The translations under genes were made by a program, and so were the position numbers. The notes beneath the pieces are model-generated. The model worked only from the letters and a program-made list of their open reading frames with translations, was not told the origin of the DNA and ran no database searches. From assembly GCF_011008845.1 (NCBI RefSeq), contig NZ_JAAIWM010000008.1, positions 1 to 64,000 on the forward strand: 64,000 bases of DNA, in the 5' to 3' direction. How positions within the stretch are numbered: position 1 is the first letter of the stretch; each line of letters starts with the position of its first letter. Shown here piece by piece: positions 53,757-62,937 of this stretch. This DNA is from Bacillus mesophilus (GTDB lineage Bacteria; Bacillota; Bacilli; Bacillales; SA4).

Positions 53757-54038
53757 GTTAATCCGAACCAATGCAGCACAGACCATGAGGAAATTAGTTC
53801 ACGTATTGGAAAAGTGTATAAATTTAAGTGGGGTAGAATCAATTCATAGAAAAACTAAAGAAAAACGATAGTTAAATACATAAAAACAAACTACAGTGGT
53901 TACATTTATAATAAAAATTTCTTAATTTGAGTAAGTTTTTTATAAATTCTCATCAAATTTTAATGTTCTTTTCAGGTTTCTTTAAGGTTTAAACGGTACA
54001 TTATGTATATCATAGAAATCAAAAAGGAGTAAAGATAA
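53757..54038. promoter_or_regulatory. htrA upstream region
   Basis: 282 bp with no gene. It holds three tandem 11-bp repeats near its end (separate entry). No other structure is evident. Confidence 0.5.
53961..53993 (+). promoter_or_regulatory. three 11-bp direct repeats upstream of htrA
   Basis: TAATGTTCTTT, TCAGGTTTCTT and TAAGGTTTAAA follow each other directly; the AGGTTT core recurs exactly 11 bp apart in the last two. Direct repeats at 11-bp spacing are the usual target of OmpR/PhoB-family regulators. They end 45 bp before the htrA start. The regulator encoded at 55383 is a natural candidate. Confidence 0.55.
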
Positions 54039-55244
54039 ATGGGATATTATGATGAACATGTTGAAACCAGAACTGCTATTAATAAGAAGAGATCTCCAAA
54101 AGTGTTTTTCTCAGCAGTAGCTGGAGGATGTATAGGAGCATTGATTACATTAATGGTAGTTTCGCCTAATACGTCGTCTGACAATACTGAAACTAGTAAT
54201 GAGGAACAAGTGGAAGTAGCTGCCATGGCAAACACGATTGAAAACGTGAGTGTAAACGTAGAAACTGATATAACAAAAGCAATCGAGAAGGCAAGTGGTG
54301 CGGTAGTCGGAGTAATCAACATTCAAAATAATAGAATGCTTGAACCAGACAAAGAAGCGGGTACAGGTTCAGGGGTTATTTATAAAAATGAAAACGGTAA
54401 AGCCTATGTTGTTACAAATGCCCATGTTATAGATGGTGCTAATAAAATTGAAATTAGCTTAGAGGGTGGCTCACGTCTAGAGGGTAAACTATTAGGTAGT
54501 GATATTTTCATGGATATAGCTGTTATTGAAATAGATGGAACAAAGGTTGAGCATGTAGCAACTTTTGCATCCTCTGACTCTCTTAAGCTTGGTGAACCTG
54601 TCATTGCGATTGGCAACCCACTTGGACTAGAGTTCTCCGGATCAGTGACACAAGGTATCATTAGTGGATTAGACCGTTCCATACCAGTAGATTTAAACCA
54701 AGACGGTCATGCTGATTGGGAGGCAGATGTTATTCAAACAGACGCTGCGATTAACCCAGGAAATAGTGGTGGGGCTTTAATTAACGTTAATGGAGATGTT
54801 GTAGGAATTAACTCTATGAAAATTAATCAAACTGCCGTAGAGGGCATCGGCTTTTCGATTCCGATCTCTATTGCTAAACCAATAATAGAAAGTTTAGAGG
54901 TTCATGGTAAGGTAAAGCGACCATATTTAGGTGTGGCAAGTCGATCATTAGCTGATGTTGCAAGTTATCATTGGCAACAAACCTTTAACCTACCAGAAAA
55001 TATAACTGAAGGAGTTTTCATTGAACAAATAGGAGCGGGTTCACCTGCAGACAAAGCAGGGTTACAAGAGATGGACGTTATAACAGAGCTGGATGGGCAA
55101 AAATTAAAATCTGTAGTAGAGCTTAGAAAGTTCCTATATATACAAAAGCAAGTTGGAGAGGAAATGACCATTACCTATTATAGAAATGGACAAAAGCAAG
55201 AAACAAAGATGATCCTTGAAGAGGTACCTAGTAATCCTTCTTAA
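54039..55244 (+). CDS. htrA: serine protease HtrA (DegP/DegQ-like)
   Basis: A 401-residue membrane-anchored quality-control protease. A cytoplasmic start (1-20) and one membrane segment (about 22-41) precede the trypsin-like domain with catalytic His129, Asp159 and Ser243 (GNSGGAL), and a C-terminal PDZ domain (about 290-390, with GSPADKAGLQEMDVITELDG). It degrades misfolded secreted proteins at the outer face of the membrane. AAAAAGGAG precedes the ATG. Followed by a two-component operon, reminiscent of the B. subtilis htrB-cssRS arrangement. Confidence 0.94.
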   Translation: MGYYDEHVETRTAINKKRSPKVFFSAVAGGCIGALITLMVVSPNTSSDNTETSNEEQVEVAAMANTIENVSVNVETDITKAIEKASGAVVGVINIQNNRMLEPDKEAGTGSGVIYKNENGKAYVVTNAHVIDGANKIEISLEGGSRLEGKLLGSDIFMDIAVIEIDGTKVEHVATFASSDSLKLGEPVIAIGNPLGLEFSGSVTQGIISGLDRSIPVDLNQDGHADWEADVIQTDAAINPGNSGGALINVNGDVVGINSMKINQTAVEGIGFSIPISIAKPIIESLEVHGKVKRPYLGVASRSLADVASYHWQQTFNLPENITEGVFIEQIGAGSPADKAGLQEMDVITELDGQKLKSVVELRKFLYIQKQVGEEMTITYYRNGQKQETKMILEEVPSNPS

Positions 55245-55270
55245 ACGCTAAGTGTTGATTGATTGAAGTA

Positions 55271-55299
55271 AGAGCTATCGAGGAATTGATAGCTCTTTA
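55271..55299 (+). terminator. htrA terminator
   Basis: AGAGCTATC / GATAGCTCT stem with an 8-nt loop and a short TTTATT tail; a moderate terminator. Confidence 0.75.
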
Positions 55300-55382
55300 T
55301 TCATCATTTTTCTACTAACAGCTTACTACTAGCCAAGTCTGTCTAATCATACTATTATAAATGTAAAAAGGAGCTTGGGTAT

Positions 55383-56060
55383 ATGAAGAGAATTTTGATC
55401 ATTGAAGATGAAAAGAATATTACTCGGTTCCTTGAACTAGAGCTTAAGTATGAAGGATACGAGGTAGATTCAGCGGAAAATGGTAGATTTGGATTGGAAA
55501 AAGCCATTAGTGAAGAATGGGACTGTATTTTACTAGATTTAATGCTTCCGGAACTAAATGGCGTGGAAGTGTGTAGAAGAATCAGAGCCGTTAAATCAAC
55601 CCCGATTATCATGATTACAGCAAGAGATAGTGTGATGGACCGGGTGTCAGGCTTAGATAGTGGTGCAGATGATTATATAGCAAAACCGTTTGCTATTGAA
55701 GAACTACTAGCTAGAATTCGATCTTTACTTAGAAGAGTAGGTACAAAAGATGAAGTAAAAGACGAGGTCTTAAATAATCGACAACTAACGTTAAAAATAA
55801 AGGCTAGACAGGTAATCAAAAATGGAGAACTTATTGACTTGACGAAACGAGAATATGATTTGTTATTGATGTTCATGAGCAACCAAAATATAGTCTTAAG
55901 TCGAGAGGCAATATTAAATAAGGTATGGGGATACGAAACAGAAGTGGAGACCAATGTGGTGGATGTGTATATTCGTTATTTACGAAATAAAATTGATATA
56001 GGTGAAACAGAAAGTTATATTCAAACAATACGTGGAACAGGCTATGTGATGAGGGGATGA
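55383..56060 (+). CDS. OmpR-family response regulator, ArlR/YkoG-like
   Basis: A 225-residue regulator. The receiver has EDE at 9-11, phospho-acceptor Asp near 52 (DCILLDLMLPELNG) and Lys in DYIAKPF. The winged helix ends QTIRGTGYVMRG. The sequence is closer to ArlR/YkoG than to CssR. It overlaps the kinase gene by 4 nt (ATGA). AAAAGGAG precedes the ATG. Confidence 0.92.
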   Translation: MKRILIIEDEKNITRFLELELKYEGYEVDSAENGRFGLEKAISEEWDCILLDLMLPELNGVEVCRRIRAVKSTPIIMITARDSVMDRVSGLDSGADDYIAKPFAIEELLARIRSLLRRVGTKDEVKDEVLNNRQLTLKIKARQVIKNGELIDLTKREYDLLLMFMSNQNIVLSREAILNKVWGYETEVETNVVDVYIRYLRNKIDIGETESYIQTIRGTGYVMRG

Positions 56061-57460
56061 AAAGGCTTATTCACTCTTTTCAAAGCATATCTTTAAAGTG
56101 GCGACTTACTCTATCCACGTCACTACTTATGTTTCTTACATTTATCATATTTAGCTTTGCTGAGTATGAAATTTTATATAATTGGTTATTAGGACAAGAA
56201 CGAGAAGCTGTTAGTAAAACTAGGGATGAAGTGGCTGCTTATTATCAGCAAATAAATCGACCCTTTCAGAATACTAATGTTCGGGATATGGAAAATCTAC
56301 TATTAAAACTAAATGATAAGCATCAATTAATTCGTATCCTTGATATTAATCATAATATTGTAATCTCTGTATCTAATGACTTTCCAGGACAGCTTTCTAC
56401 TGCAAAATATCCGTCTAGAGATGGAATAGAGCAATTTCAATACGAAGGTGATCTCTATCTAGTTGCATGGGAGCATGTGAATTCGCGGTCCTTTCAAGGA
56501 ACAGTAGAGGTAGTACGTAATTTGAAATCGTTTGAAGATCTGATTAACATAATATTAATGATTATATTTGGATTTGCACTTGCAACGATTCTCATAAGTA
56601 TCGTTAGTGGGTTGATTATATCAAGACAATATATTAATCCCATAAAGGGATTAAACCAGGCAATCATGAGAGTAAAAGAAGAAGGCTTCCAAACAAGAGT
56701 GACAGAAACCCAGCATGATGATGAATTCAGAGAACTTACGACCATTTTTAACGAAATGATGGAACGCGTAGAGGAGACCTTTCAACAACAAAAGCAGTTT
56801 GTGGAAGATGCTTCCCATGAACTACGAACACCAATTGCAGTAATCGATGGCCATATAGCACTTTTAAAGAGATGGGGAAAGAATGACCCAGATGTTTTAG
56901 AGGAATCCTTATCAGTTTGTAAATCAGAAATTGGTCGATTACAAAAACTTGTCTTGGAACTACTCGAACTAACAAGGTCTGAGACAATCGAAAATGCTGA
57001 GATTACACCTATTCCAATCGTAGAAGTGGTCGAACAAATCACTAAAACTTTTGCTATTCTTCATCCTGATTTTACTATTACTTTTAATAATAAAACGGAG
57101 GATAAGGTTCAAACCCTTATATCAAAACATCACTTAGAACAAATTATTTTAATTTTATTGGATAATGCGGTAAAATATTCTCCTTACGAAAAACGGATTG
57201 ACGTCCTTATACAAAAGGAAAGTGATAAAGTGTTCGTCAAAATCATTGATCAAGGGTTAGGGATCTCAGAAGTAGAAAAAAATAAAATCTTTAACCGTTT
57301 TTACAGAGTTGATAAAGCTAGAAGTAGAGAACAGGGTGGAGTTGGACTGGGTTTGTCAATTGCTAAGAGAATTGTAGAAAAGTATAAAGGAGATATCGCT
57401 GTAAATAGTAGTGAGAACTCCGGATCAACCTTTATCGTTAACTTTCCAATAAGTAAATAA
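56057..57460 (+). CDS. sensor histidine kinase, ArlS/YkoH-like
   Basis: A 467-residue kinase with two membrane segments (about 15-38 and 165-188) flanking an extracytoplasmic domain of about 125 residues, a HAMP domain (190-245), and the core with H box FVEDASHELRTPIAVIDGH, N box QIILILLDNAVKYS and G box GVGLGLSIAKRIVEKY. The block LKRWGKNDPDVLEESL matches the ArlS/YkoH group. Coupled to the regulator by a 4-nt overlap. Likely senses an envelope condition. Confidence 0.92.
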   Translation: MKRLIHSFQSISLKWRLTLSTSLLMFLTFIIFSFAEYEILYNWLLGQEREAVSKTRDEVAAYYQQINRPFQNTNVRDMENLLLKLNDKHQLIRILDINHNIVISVSNDFPGQLSTAKYPSRDGIEQFQYEGDLYLVAWEHVNSRSFQGTVEVVRNLKSFEDLINIILMIIFGFALATILISIVSGLIISRQYINPIKGLNQAIMRVKEEGFQTRVTETQHDDEFRELTTIFNEMMERVEETFQQQKQFVEDASHELRTPIAVIDGHIALLKRWGKNDPDVLEESLSVCKSEIGRLQKLVLELLELTRSETIENAEITPIPIVEVVEQITKTFAILHPDFTITFNNKTEDKVQTLISKHHLEQIILILLDNAVKYSPYEKRIDVLIQKESDKVFVKIIDQGLGISEVEKNKIFNRFYRVDKARSREQGGVGLGLSIAKRIVEKYKGDIAVNSSENSGSTFIVNFPISK

Positions 57461-57475
57461 ATATTAATAACAAAA

Positions 57476-57518
57476 ATCATCAGTGGGGTAGAGCTCCTTC
57501 CCTGTTGATGTTTTTTTT
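57476..57518 (+). terminator. two-component operon terminator
   Basis: CATCAGTGGGG ... CCCTGTTGATG stem with G-T pairs, followed by eight T. Confidence 0.85.
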
Positions 57519-57629
57519 GCGTTTCTTACAACTCTTTTACGATGCGATTACAAGCGGTCGTAATTCAATAAATTTCGTCGAAACCTGTACATACCAGTAG
57601 ACACCAAAGAAAAAACTGTGGAGGTTATG

Positions 57630-58658
57630 ATGATTTCTCGAGATGCATACTATGACAATGCTAAATTTTTATTAATTTTTTTAGTAGTTTTTGGACATTT
57701 AATTCAATCATATATAGAGGAGAGTAAAGTAATCTTAACTTTATATCACACAATCTATGTATTTCATATGCCAGCCTTTATTTTGATCTCTGGTTTTTTT
57801 GCTAAAGGGTTCAAACAAACAGGGTACTTGCAAAAGGTGGCAAAAAAACTGATAATCCCTTACCTTATTTTTCAAGGAATCTATTCATTTTTTTATTATG
57901 TGATTCAGGGTAAAGATCTAACATCTTTAAATCCATTAGATCCGCATTGGTCACTTTGGTTTTTAATTAGTTTGTTTTTTTGGAATGTCATGCTATATGT
58001 TTTTACAAAGTTATCACCACTAACGGCAATAGGTAGTGCAATTATGCTAGGTGTGCTAATTGGCTATATTAATGAAGTGAATGGGTTTTTAAGTTTATCA
58101 AGAACTTTTGTTTTTTTTCCTTTATTTTTGGTGGGTTTTTATTTAAGTAAGGAGCACTTCCAAAAAATGAAAGTAATTCGTATTAAAATAGCCGGACTAC
58201 TCATTCTGTTGTGTACATTCATCATGTTTTTCTTTTTACCTGACTTTAACTATCAGTGGTTATTTGGATCAAAGCCTTATGAGATGTTAGGGGCATTTGG
58301 TGTGAATGGCCCTGTTATTAGATTATCCATTTATGTATTGTCGTTTTTAACTACGTTATCATTTTTAGCTCTAGTTCCTTTACGAAGACTTTTCTTTACA
58401 AAGTGGGGAACTAGCACTATATACGTTTATTTATTACATGGATTCTTCATAAAATCATTTAGAAATAGTCAATTTGTGGATGTAATCAATAGGACATAGC
58501 AATTGCTATTGTTGGTACTTTTTGCAATGCTACTCACGATGATTTTATCAAGTACTGTAATTAGGCGACTAACGCAACCGTTGATTGAGTTGAAATTTAA
58601 TAGTTGGAAGCAAAGTTTTAAGAAATTAGTACTTGCCAATCTTCTTCAAAATCGTTAA
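57630..58658 (+). pseudogene. acyltransferase-3 family membrane protein (YkrP-like) with an in-frame TAG
   Basis: The frame encodes a multi-pass acyltransferase (MISRDAYYDNAKFLLIFLVVFGH..., with VFHMPAFILISGFFAKG and YVYLLHGFF) up to TAG at 58497-58499. Beyond the stop the same frame continues for 53 codons with a clear final membrane segment (QLLLLVLFAMLLTMILSS) and a basic tail, ending at TAA 58656-58658. One substitution such as CAG to TAG explains the break. Without read-through the last membrane helix is lost. The family O-acylates cell-surface sugars. The start has GGAGG 5 nt upstream. Confidence 0.8.
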
Positions 58659-58782
58659 AGAGAAATGGATTCATTCAAGTCATTCATTACTCAGCATATA
58701 AAATGAAACAATTAGCTTTTTGTGCTAAAGTTGGGATATATCGTTTGAATACGAGATAGAAATCCTTAGGAGTGAACTACTA

Positions 58783-60051
58783 GTGGTTGAAATAAGAAAG
58801 CCAATTCAAGTAAGTGAGGCTGTTAAGAGAGTTATGAGCTTTGCTAAGCACGGAGTATTAGAAGAACTATCTATTATGGAAGCGTATGGTCGACACTTGG
58901 CTGAGGATCTAGTGGCAACTCATCATGTTCCACCATTCGATCGATCTCCTTATGATGGCTTTGCAATTCGCGCGGAGGATAGTCAACTAGCATCTCTCCA
59001 AAACACCGTAGAGTTTGAAGTGGTTGAGGAAATTGGTGCAGGATATGTTGCCTCAAAAAAAGTTCAGGCCTATCAAGCTGTTAGACTTATGACTGGTGCT
59101 CAAATGCCTGAGGGTTGTGATGCAGTTGTGATGCTTGAGTTGACACAAGAAACAGAACGAGATGGTAAGAAATATATGAGTATTAAACGTCCTTTTCAGC
59201 CAGGAGATAATATATCCTTTGAAGGAGAAGATACAAGACAAGGAACCATCCTCGTCAATAAAGGTACGAAAATCAATCCAGGTGTACAGGCGCTTTTAGC
59301 AACATTTGGCTATGGAACAGTTAAGGTTGCAAAGAAACCAAAGATAGGTGTATTTGCAACAGGAACAGAACTACTTGAGGTGGATCAAGATTTACAGCCA
59401 GGGAAAATCAGGAATAGCAATGCTTATATGATATGTGCTCAGATTGAGAGAAGTGGTGGAATTCCTAAGTATCTTGGTGTTCTGCCTGATGATTTTGAAC
59501 ACTGTTATAATATGATTAAAAGTAGTCTCGACGAGGTTGACATTTTTATTACAACTGGCGGTGTCTCAGTAGGAGACTATGATTATTTACCGGATATATA
59601 CAAAAAACTTGGAGCATCTGTTCTTTTCAATAAGGTTGCGATGAGACCTGGAAGTGTAACAACAGTTGCGGAGTTAAATGGTAAACTTTTATTTGGTTTA
59701 TCAGGTAATCCATCTGCTTGCTATGTTGGTTATGAATTATTTACAAGACCGATTGTTCAAACGTTATTGTTTAACCCAAGGCCACACTTGCTAAAGGTAG
59801 AAGCGCTCTTAAATGAGAACTATCCAAAGCCAAACCCGTTCACCCGATTTGTAAGGAGCCGATTGATCTATCAAGAAACCACACTAAAGGTAGTCCCAAG
59901 TGGCTTTGATAAATCTAATGCTGTCTCCTCTTTAGCAGCTGCTAGCGCCTTGATGATTTTACCAGGTGGAACGAGGGGTTATGAAAAAGGTATGATGGTT
60001 GATGTTTTGCTATTAGAGACTGATGACGGAAGTGAGTGGCCATGGAAGTAA
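58783..60051 (+). CDS. moeA: molybdopterin molybdenumtransferase MoeA
   Basis: Inserts molybdate into adenylylated molybdopterin, the last step of Moco synthesis. The 422-residue protein has the MoeA N-terminal blocks PPFDRSPYDGFAIRAED and MTGAQMPEGCDAVVMLE, the MoCF-binding block GVFATGTELLEV with TTGGVSVGDYDY, and GLSGNPSACYVGYE. GTG start with AGGAG 10 nt upstream. First gene of moeA-mobB-moaE-moaD, overlapping mobB by 10 nt. Confidence 0.96.
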   Translation: MVEIRKPIQVSEAVKRVMSFAKHGVLEELSIMEAYGRHLAEDLVATHHVPPFDRSPYDGFAIRAEDSQLASLQNTVEFEVVEEIGAGYVASKKVQAYQAVRLMTGAQMPEGCDAVVMLELTQETERDGKKYMSIKRPFQPGDNISFEGEDTRQGTILVNKGTKINPGVQALLATFGYGTVKVAKKPKIGVFATGTELLEVDQDLQPGKIRNSNAYMICAQIERSGGIPKYLGVLPDDFEHCYNMIKSSLDEVDIFITTGGVSVGDYDYLPDIYKKLGASVLFNKVAMRPGSVTTVAELNGKLLFGLSGNPSACYVGYELFTRPIVQTLLFNPRPHLLKVEALLNENYPKPNPFTRFVRSRLIYQETTLKVVPSGFDKSNAVSSLAAASALMILPGGTRGYEKGMMVDVLLLETDDGSEWPWK

Positions 60052-60569
60052 GGCTTCCTATTTTTCAAATTGTGGGCTATCAAAATAGTGGGAAGACAAC
60101 CTTGGTGCAGAAGCTAGTGAAGAATTTAAGCAAACGAGGCTATAAGGTTGGTACTATAAAGCATCATGGACATGGTGGTGAGCCCGATTTTGCTGACAAA
60201 GGGAAGGATTCTGCGTTACACCGAAGTGCTGGAGCTAGGGTTGTAACAGTAGAAGGCAATGGTACAATTCAATTAACTGCTTCAGAATTAAAGTGGGACC
60301 TTCAACAAATTATTTCACTTTACGAGTCCTTTAATCTAGATATTATTTTAGTAGAGGGATATAAACTGGAATCCTATCCGAAAGTAGTATTGTTAAGAAC
60401 TCAAGAAGATCTTGAAATGACACAAAAACTATCTAATATTTTTTGTGTCATTTCACAAGTACCTCTGCTCAAACATCAGTGCAAGAATTTAACTTGGTTT
60501 TTAAGGTCAGAGGAAGAAGCATATTTATCTTTTTTATTGCAGGAAGTAGGGGGACATAGCAATGAATAA
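60042..60569 (+). CDS. mobB: molybdopterin-guanine dinucleotide biosynthesis adaptor MobB
   Basis: A 175-residue GTP-binding adaptor. The P-loop is IVGYQNSGKTTLVQKL (near 9-24), with KHHGHGGEPDFADKGKDSALHRSAGA and LVEGYKLESYPKVVL. It assists formation of the guanine dinucleotide form of Moco. ATG 60042 follows GGAAGTGAG; GTG 60036 is an alternative. It overlaps moeA before it and moaE after it (by 8 nt), so translation is coupled. Confidence 0.94.
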   Translation: MEVRLPIFQIVGYQNSGKTTLVQKLVKNLSKRGYKVGTIKHHGHGGEPDFADKGKDSALHRSAGARVVTVEGNGTIQLTASELKWDLQQIISLYESFNLDIILVEGYKLESYPKVVLLRTQEDLEMTQKLSNIFCVISQVPLLKHQCKNLTWFLRSEEEAYLSFLLQEVGGHSNE

Positions 60570-61032
60570 TAAGTTATTTGAAATCATCAGTGAACCTATT
60601 GAAGTTCAGCCTATTATTGATAAAGTAGTAGATCGAAATGCTGGTGCAATTACCACGTTTATTGGTACTGTTCGTGAACTGACGTATGGGAAAAAAACTC
60701 TTTATTTAGAGTATGAATCCTATGTACCGATGGCTGAAAAAAAACTAGAGCAAATTGGTCGAGAAATCAACGAAAAGTGGAAAGATGCTAGGGTAGCAAT
60801 TACTCATCGAATTGGTCGATTAGATATTACCGATATAGCTGTCGTCATAGCTGTTTCAACTCCTCACCGAAAAGATGCGTATTTAGCTAATGAATATGCG
60901 ATTGAACGAATTAAAGAAATTGTCCCAATCTGGAAGAAAGAGCATTGGGAAGATGGCGAAAAGTGGATTGGAAATCAACTTGAGACAAAAGAGTATCCAA
61001 AAGGGCATCCAGAGGAGGAAGACTTAACGTGA
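60562..61032 (+). CDS. moaE: molybdopterin synthase catalytic subunit MoaE
   Basis: A 156-residue subunit that transfers sulfur from MoaD to precursor Z. Conserved blocks are GAITTFIGTVRELTYGK, YLEYESYVPMAEKKL, HRIGRLDITDIAVVIAVSTPHRKDAY and PIWKKEHWEDGEKWIGN, with the active-site Lys in the last. GTAGGGGG lies before the ATG. It overlaps moaD by 4 nt. Confidence 0.96.
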   Translation: MNNKLFEIISEPIEVQPIIDKVVDRNAGAITTFIGTVRELTYGKKTLYLEYESYVPMAEKKLEQIGREINEKWKDARVAITHRIGRLDITDIAVVIAVSTPHRKDAYLANEYAIERIKEIVPIWKKEHWEDGEKWIGNQLETKEYPKGHPEEEDLT

Positions 61033-61262
61033 TTCAAGTATTGCTTTTTGCTAACCTTAAAGATCAGGCTGGCTCAGAAAAAATAACAATAGATGAACAA
61101 CAAGTAACCGTAAAGGAACTTCTAGAAATTCTAAAGGAGAAGTACTCATTAACTAATCTAGGGCAAGTGATGGTAGCTATTAATGAAGAATATTCGTTTG
61201 ATGACGATATTGTGAAATCAGGAGATGTTGTGGCTTTAATTCCACCTGTAAGTGGTGGGTAA
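61029..61262 (+). CDS. moaD: molybdopterin synthase sulfur carrier subunit MoaD
   Basis: A 77-residue ubiquitin-like protein. It ends VALIPPVSGG, the C-terminal Gly-Gly that is thiocarboxylated to donate sulfur to MoaE. GTG start overlapping moaE; GGAGG lies upstream in moaE. Last gene of the operon, before a terminator. Confidence 0.96.
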   Translation: MIQVLLFANLKDQAGSEKITIDEQQVTVKELLEILKEKYSLTNLGQVMVAINEEYSFDDDIVKSGDVVALIPPVSGG

Positions 61263-61276
61263 TCTTAAAAAAAATG

Positions 61277-61309
61277 ACCAAAGGGATTATTAAGTTCCTT
61301 TGGTTTTTT
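61277..61309 (+). terminator. moeA-moaD operon terminator
   Basis: ACCAAAGG / CCTTTGGT stem, extendable with G-T pairs, followed by TTTTTT. Confidence 0.88.
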
Positions 61310-61470
61310 GTACTGAAAATTAACTGTTTTTCTTTTTTCTTCGCAATAAACAAAGGGTTATAGTGATTTAAAAAGGATATTAGTCTTAAGGAAAGAATAC
61401 CTTAGATTAAGAGAACTTCTATGTGCGAGCACCATGACTAATTTTTCTTATTAATGATATGGGGGATATC

Positions 61471-61648
61471 ATGAAGGCTGTGATGGTAACTGAATTTGGT
61501 GGCGCAGAAGGATTAAAATTTATGGACGTAGAATTACCGAAAAAATAAAGCCTAATGAAGTATTAATTCTATGGCTGGTAAAGTAACTCAACAATGGATT
61601 GAAATCCGTCAAAGTATTGGAAAGGTACTTCTGAGGGTAAGAAACTGA
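61471..61648 (+). pseudogene. remnant of a zinc-type quinone oxidoreductase (Qor-like)
   Basis: The 5' part (ATG 61471) encodes MKAVMVTEFGGAEGLKFM then DVELPKK and a stop. A one-base slip in a run of six A (61540-61545) restores KIKPNEVLI, the usual N-terminal continuation of quinone oxidoreductases. Soon after, at about 61592-61648, another frame reads IEIRQSIGKVLLRVRN and a stop, matching the C-terminal end of the same family. About 270 residues between are missing, so a large internal deletion left both ends. Confidence 0.7.
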
Positions 61649-61667
61649 AAATTAGTGAGGTAGTAGT

Positions 61668-62129
61668 ATGAATATCACACATACAAAGAACTTTGAATTA
61701 ATAGCCAGCCTAAACAAATCTGTTCACACACTACATTATCAATTATATCCAACTAAATTTAAACCCTATGATTATCAGTCAATAAAAGAATTTTTTGAGA
61801 GTATTATAGACAATCCTAATTTTGTATTCCTCCTAATTGAGGAAAAGAGTTACCCCTTGGGATATGCGTGGATTGAGTTCAGATCCTACCCAGAAACGGC
61901 TTTTACAAAGTCAATAGATGTCATCTATGTTCATCAAATCTCGATAAACTCTATCTCGAGAAATAAAGGGTTTGGCTCTCTACTAATGCTTGAGATTGAA
62001 AAAATTGCTAAACAGTATAGTGTATCTAGCATAGAATTAGATTATTGGGCGGCAAATCAAAAAGTAAGAGATTTTTACAAAAAGAATGGATATCAGATTA
62101 ATAGAGAGTATGTATATAAAAATCTATAA
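61668..62129 (+). CDS. GNAT acetyltransferase
   Basis: A 153-residue N-acetyltransferase. The acetyl-CoA loop is SRNKGFGSLLMLEIEKIA (near 99-116), followed by ELDYWAANQKVRDFYKKNGY. Substrate unknown. GTGAGG lies 6-8 nt before the ATG. Confidence 0.85.
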   Translation: MNITHTKNFELIASLNKSVHTLHYQLYPTKFKPYDYQSIKEFFESIIDNPNFVFLLIEEKSYPLGYAWIEFRSYPETAFTKSIDVIYVHQISINSISRNKGFGSLLMLEIEKIAKQYSVSSIELDYWAANQKVRDFYKKNGYQINREYVYKNL

Positions 62130-62192
62130 ATACAGACGTAAGAACTGCTTAATGCTGGTTCTTTTGTATTGTTTTAAAAAGGTGGCGAAATG

Positions 62193-62657
62193 ATGGAGCC
62201 TATTTCTATAAGAAAACTTGAAATTGAAGAAAATCCTCCACTATCATTATTGTTATTAGCAGATCCATCCAGAGAAATGGTTGAGGATTATACAAGAAGG
62301 GGAGTTACATATATTGCAGAAATACTTGGTAATGTAATAGGAGTATACGTAATTGTACCTCTTGAACACGACACAATAGAACTAAAGAATGTCGCAATCG
62401 ATGAGAGATTGCAAGGACAAGGGCTAGGTAAGTTATTGGTTCACCATTCAATAGAGGAGGCTAGAGGATTAGGATACCAGAAAATAGAGGTAGGAACAGG
62501 AAACTCTAGTATCAGTCAATTAGCATTATATCAGAAATGTGGATTTAGGATAGATTCTATTGAAAAAGACTTTTTCATTAAACATTACAAAGAAGTAATA
62601 GTTGAAAACGGAATTCAATGCAGAGATATGGTTAGGCTGTCACAGTGCTTAACATAA
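62193..62657 (+). CDS. GNAT acetyltransferase
   Basis: A 154-residue N-acetyltransferase. ELKNVAIDERLQGQGLGKLLV carries the acetyl-CoA loop, and SISQLALYQKCGFRI the C-terminal signature. AAGGTGG is 7 nt before this ATG and only 4 nt before the ATG at 62190, so 62193 is preferred. The N-terminal PLSLLLLADPSREMVEDY block resembles small-molecule acetyltransferases. Substrate unknown. Confidence 0.85.
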   Translation: MEPISIRKLEIEENPPLSLLLLADPSREMVEDYTRRGVTYIAEILGNVIGVYVIVPLEHDTIELKNVAIDERLQGQGLGKLLVHHSIEEARGLGYQKIEVGTGNSSISQLALYQKCGFRIDSIEKDFFIKHYKEVIVENGIQCRDMVRLSQCLT

Positions 62658-62688
62658 GAAACCCCCACTTCTTAAAGAGGGGGTTATT
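62657..62688. terminator. bidirectional terminator
   Basis: AACCCCC / GGGGGTT stem around a 12-nt loop, between the GNAT gene and the converging moaA unit. Confidence 0.75.
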
Positions 62689-62699
62689 CATACATTAAA

Positions 62700-62930
62700 T
62701 TATTCTAATATAGATAATAATGCCCGATTTCGATCTTCTTGTTCAGCTTCACTTGAAAGGTCATATTTCTTAAGTAAGTGGAAAATCTCATTTAATACAG
62801 ATTGACTTGGAGAGTTTAAAGACAGAAAACTTCCTAGTCGATCGTATAAATGACTAGGTAAGAATGGCTTCTGCTCATTTAGTTTTGTTATAACATCGTC
62901 GATGGAATGGTCAATTTTACAATTACTCAT
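62700..62930 (-). CDS. hypothetical protein downstream of moaA
   Basis: A 76-residue soluble protein (MSNCKIDHSIDDVITKLNEQ..., ending RNRALLSILE). It follows moaA by 7 nt on the same strand, so it is surely co-transcribed and may be linked to Moco or nitrate metabolism. I recognise no family. The gap leaves room only for a ribosome-binding site within the end of moaA (AGGGGG). Confidence 0.7.
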   Translation of the reverse strand: MSNCKIDHSIDDVITKLNEQKPFLPSHLYDRLGSFLSLNSPSQSVLNEIFHLLKKYDLSSEAEQEDRNRALLSILE

Positions 62931-62937
62931 AATCAGG

